Origin: Diadema setosum
Taxonomy: Eukaryota; Echinodermata; Echinoidea; Diadematoida; Diadematidae
Assembly: GCF_964275005.1 (NCBI RefSeq)
Contig: NC_092701.1
Location: forward strand, 34,350,520 to 34,414,519
Reading direction: 5' to 3'
DNA: 64,000 nt
How positions within the stretch are numbered: position 1 is the stretch's first letter; each line of letters begins with the position of its first letter. Both the position numbers and the translations under genes were made by a program. Under the pieces are notes generated by a model. The model made no database searches. It was not told the origin of the DNA and saw nothing but the letters and a program-made list of their open reading frames with translations. Of this stretch, positions 60,637 to 64,000 are shown in pieces.

Positions 60637-61308
60637 CTGCAAAGTAGATGAAAGCTTCCATAAAACATTATGCACAGGTATATTAAAAGGAAAGTTTAGT
60701 ATGCTCTTTAGAGTATCAAATATGATATATTGGGACTACCTCGGTTGATTCTACTGCATGATTAAGAAATATATGCGAAGGACGCACTCATTATATATGG
60801 CATTATCACTATGACTAAAATTTTACCACTTACAGTCGCCATTACCCTAAAGACATATTAAGTATTCCTATTTGTGATTATTGCAATCACTGCCATTAGG
60901 CCTATCATATGGGTGAGAATTTTAAACGATGGACAATTGCCAATTTTTGCACATGACGTCACTCTTTCCCTTCCGGAACACATCAGGATGATCTAAGAAA
61001 CCAATTTCCTTCATATCATCTCAAAGCGTGGTAAATTTCCTTTCAGGAAATGTAATGGTTGGTTTACTTTTGACTGATATTTTGCATTTGACAAGGACTT
61101 AAAGCGTAAAAATGCGGTAAAAACGTTATTTTCACAATAATTCTTCTTTTTCAAACCAATAACGTGGCTTTTTAAGGTACGTGGCATCTATTATCTGACC
61201 GTGTTCTGGATCTGGCTATTATCATTGGTATGTACCACAAAATTATAAGAACTCTATGAGCACGTATAAAATTACAGAGAACAATTGGAATATCAAAGTC
61301 CTAAACAG

Positions 61309-62746
61309 ACGAACGTCCGTGATGCTTCTATCTCTCTCGCTGCTGCAAATTCTACTTTGTTGTCCCAATTGTAATGTACACGAAAATTTGGTGTTCCACC
61401 TAATGTACATATCCTGCAAAAATTGTACGTCTGCTGGCTGTACATGGCATGTAACATTCTTTTATGCAAATTTACTCAGTTTTCGTCATGGGCGGGCGTC
61501 CGCTATTTACTAATAAAGATCGTAGCTCATTGAACGTTATTGGCGATATTGTTCTGACTCGCAATTATCTAAGATCTAACCACATGGTAATATGAATGTT
61601 TTGAGTTTCTGCTCATCCCTTGTCAAATGCGAACCGAATTTACATTTTTAGACGAATCTCCGTGAAAACAAGAACGTCCGTGATGATTAAAACGTTACCG
61701 AGCGGGGCACCATCTTGCTTTGATGGAGCAGGTACGTTTTACCTCTGGCTCTCTAGCTGATGAGCTGTATGCCATGTTTGGAGCGGACTGGGGCTCGTCT
61801 GCAGTTTTTGGACTATACGATTCACCGAAAACCAAGCAAATGGTGTATATTTCTCTGAAAATCCACCTCTTACTCCCTCTCTGAGCAACATGTTGAAAGG
61901 GTGTCAAAATTCTAATAATTTGCATTGAAAATACCTTTTCGAAATTTTGGAAGAGTTATGAAGGCTACGTACTGTCTGTCGTTTAGCTATCCATCCTGGA
62001 ACATGACCCTAGTGGTAGAACGAACGTCCGTGACAATTTCAGCGAACGTCTGTGACGTATAAATCCGACCAATATGGATAACTTGTCTCGAAAGTGTCCT
62101 TTATTCTTTAAAACTTTCAGCTCAAATAACGAAAGTACAGTTTTACAAACAGTGACAAAGTAAACAATGAGCTTAAAGCAGTAGTTTCAGAATTTTTAAG
62201 GCGGTATGTGATCATGATGAACAAACAGCTGGAAATGTGCTTGCAATTTTACGCTTGTATTCCCTCTAATTATATAAATACAGCTAAACACTGAAAAAGA
62301 AGTTATAGGAAACTGGAATTTTGCGTAATCTGTAATTTCTGTGCATTTAAATTTCTTTCTGATGAGGTTTTGGAGACAATTTCCACTGTTATAGGTTCTG
62401 AAAGCTTCTCTCACAGACGTTCGGTCCGAGAAAGGAAATCTCTGATAATAACAATTACATCATTGTACAATAAGTTAATGTTCCTGGAAAATATTATTAA
62501 ATCACCGAGACTCTCATACCCAAAAGTGAGTAACATTCAGCATTCGATTTACCTGCAATAACAAAAGAAAAACGTTTTGCTCACGGATGTTCGTTGGTAG
62601 AATAGGTCCATGGATTACATAGTAGGAGATAGAGGAACAGTGCCACTTTTTAGTGATAGATGTTCCCTGTGTATATCTTATGAGTATCGTAGCTGCCATC
62701 TCAAACAAAACACATCCAGTTTGGGTCTGCATCACGGACGTTCACT
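61309..62746. repeat. Cluster of AACGTCCGTGA motifs, direct then inverted
   Basis: Direct copies lie at 61,311 (GAACGTCCGTGATG), 61,672 (GAACGTCCGTGATG), 62,022 (GAACGTCCGTGACA) and 62,044 (GAACGTCTGTGACG), with a weaker GAATCTCCGTGA near 61,654. Reverse-complement copies lie at 62,409 (TCACAGACGTTCG), 62,581 (TCACGGATGTTCG) and 62,731 (ATCACGGACGTTCAC). All forward copies precede all reverse ones, symmetric about roughly 62,200. Function unknown: subterminal repeats of a large transposon, or a factor-binding cluster. Confidence 0.75.
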
Positions 62747-63351
62747 GTAATTGTCATATATATTATATGCCTTTATACATTCTAATTTTCTCTTCACGAT
62801 TTTTCTCTCATTCCCTAATTAGCCTGAACAAGCTGCGACCAAAAAGAAAGAAAAACAAAACCCAAAATACATTCAGAATACAATGAAACGAAAAGGATGA
62901 AATGACGGAAGAAGTCTGTCATGGGCATGTGTCAAGAGAAACGTAAAGGTGGAAGCAGTTGAATCAAAATGAGAAGAAACGGAAAATGGATCGAGCATCA
63001 ACAGAGAGAGAGAGAAAAAAATGCCAATGCACCCCCGTTATACTGAATTCGTCTGAAGGAGCTGGGTTGTTTTTTTATTATTCATCGAAATGTCGTCTTA
63101 AGCGAACAAAAAAATGCAGTATATAATTATTGTGTGATGAAAACCAGCAAATCCTCCTTTTATCATGACATTGTGTTTTTATACTTATCAATGAAAAGCA
63201 ATGTTAATTTGCAATTCTGTCTCGTATGTTATTTTTTTTTTTACATCTAAGAGACAGAGAGATCGTCAAGTTGTTTGTGCTTTTGTGCTTACTCTGAAAA
63301 CACATGTTAAAAAAGGTAATGATTTAGTAATAGGTTTAAGGTCGCACTTTG

Positions 63352-63930
63352 ATACGTTCGCTCTTCCAAAGATTCGTTACTACGAACGTCAGTTATTCCC
63401 TGGATTCATTATTCCAAAGGTTTATTACTCCGAAAATGAAAGAAAAATATAGGTTTGTAACTAATTCAGAAGGTTCCTTATTAGAAATTTTCTTATTCCG
63501 AAAGTTTGTTAATCCGAAAATTAAACATTAAGGTTCACTATTCATAAGGTCAGTTCTTCTAAAAGTGGAATGGGCCATATATTCCTTAAGGTGAAAATGA
63601 TTATTATGAGGTTTTTAAATCTGGAGACTTTGGTTGTTAATTCTCCACATTTGGATTAACGAACCTGATTTTCATGTTCCAAAGCTAACAAATCTTTCGA
63701 TTAACCTTCGGAGATTCCTCTCATTTACCGAATAAAAAAGCTTCATGAGTATACGTACCTTAATCAATTTTTTGACTGACAAACCGAACGAGCCTCCGAA
63801 GTAACGAGCTACAAAATGTTTGTTATAACTAAATATATTGTATAATATCGAAGCACAAACATCCATCCAAGTTATATGGACTTACTGTGTTTTGTTATGA
63901 CGAAACTTCGGAGTATCGGACCTGGTATCA
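63352..63930. repeat. Degenerate minisatellite around ATTCCGAAGGTT
   Basis: From 63,352 to about 63,560, variants of ATTCCGAAAGTTTGTTA and TTACTCCGAAAATG recur every 20-25 bp. From about 63,650 to 63,920 the reverse complement appears (TTAACGAACC, ATTAACCTTCGGA, CCTCCGAAGTAACGA, AACTTCGGAG). The units are too decayed for an exact count. The opposing orientation suggests an inverted-repeat element filled with short tandem units. Confidence 0.55.
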
Positions 63931-64000
63931 TATCTGACTGATATAATAACACAAATTCTCCTCGTTAACAGTGTATAACACAAGAGGCAAACGCAGAGGG

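Larger units (their letters stand above)
37833..60911. repeat. Paralogous segment 2 (contains gene B)
   Basis: Colinear with 5,753-28,431. It includes the same unknown block (37,885-38,230), spacer (38,600-39,370), satellite, 3' flank, large exon, intron, exon 2 and about 275 bp of the next intron. Differences include loss of about 660 bp present near 6,435-7,095, satellite unit gains and losses, retention of the HEPN coding region, and an intron insertion. The two segments are separated by 9.4 kb of unshared sequence. Confidence 0.9.
60912..64000. other. Sequence unrelated to segment 1 intron, no gene recognised
   Basis: Similarity with segment 1 stops at 60,911, inside the intron where gene A has its next exon only 280 bp further. 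None of the gene A 5' exons is found here on either strand. Frames are short: 85 codons at 61,256 and 76 codons on the minus strand at 61,695, with no domains. The stretch contains a cluster of a 13-bp motif and a degenerate minisatellite, both listed separately, and may be a large insertion. Confidence 0.6.

Noticed and set aside
61256..61925. Frames of 85 codons (plus, 61,256) and 76 codons (minus, 61,695) as missing first exons of gene B
   Set aside because: Neither contains the [12 protein letters not shown] or [12 protein letters not shown] motifs, and the phases and strand do not fit.

Overview
This is a eukaryotic genomic window, AT-rich and intron-containing, with microsatellites, foldback MITEs, a decayed LINE and satellite arrays. 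It most likely comes from a marine invertebrate. Recurrent AGGCCTA palindromes, dispersed-repeat content and very large sacsin-like genes lean towards an echinoderm, but only weakly.

The window is dominated by two large sacsin-like genes, A and B, both on the minus strand and lying in the same order inside two paralogous segments of about 23 kb. Segment 1 runs from about 5,753 to 28,431 and segment 2 from about 37,833 to 60,911. They are separated by 9.4 kb of unshared DNA that carries the 5' exons of gene A. Each segment contains, left to right, a short unknown conserved block, a 5-6 kb satellite array, a 3' flank of about 2-3 kb, and the sacsin-like coding exons.

Gene A can be assembled from five exons with GT/AG sites and a continuous frame: 32,709-32,798 (start uncertain), 30,266-30,348, 28,711-28,969, 26,640-28,163 and 16,220-26,226. 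It encodes three sacsin-internal repeats (SIRPT, HSP90-like ATPase modules), a C-terminal region and a J domain, then stops. The expected HEPN domain follows as non-coding, indel-damaged DNA at 15,781-16,219. Gene B (47,389-58,385 and 59,113-60,636) keeps the J domain, a preceding linker of about 140 residues and an intact HEPN domain. Its first ATPase exons are not found in the 3.3 kb left before the window ends. The two genes therefore show complementary architectures as far as this window goes.

By eye, divergence between the genes is uneven. Exon 2, the first third of the large exon and even the non-coding satellite and 3' flank are about nine-tenths identical, while the middle of the large exon is nearer two-thirds identical at protein level. 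That points to gene conversion, a chimeric history, or diversifying selection.

Elsewhere: 1-5,750 has no convincing gene, but holds a MITE, a TA microsatellite, a hairpin and a tRNA-like fragment. The 28,970-37,830 region holds gene A introns, two MITEs, a broken LINE and a speculative plus-strand TATA promoter. The 60,912-64,000 region is unrelated to the other segment and carries an unusual two-orientation cluster of a 13-bp motif and a degenerate minisatellite. All identity figures are visual estimates, not computed alignments.
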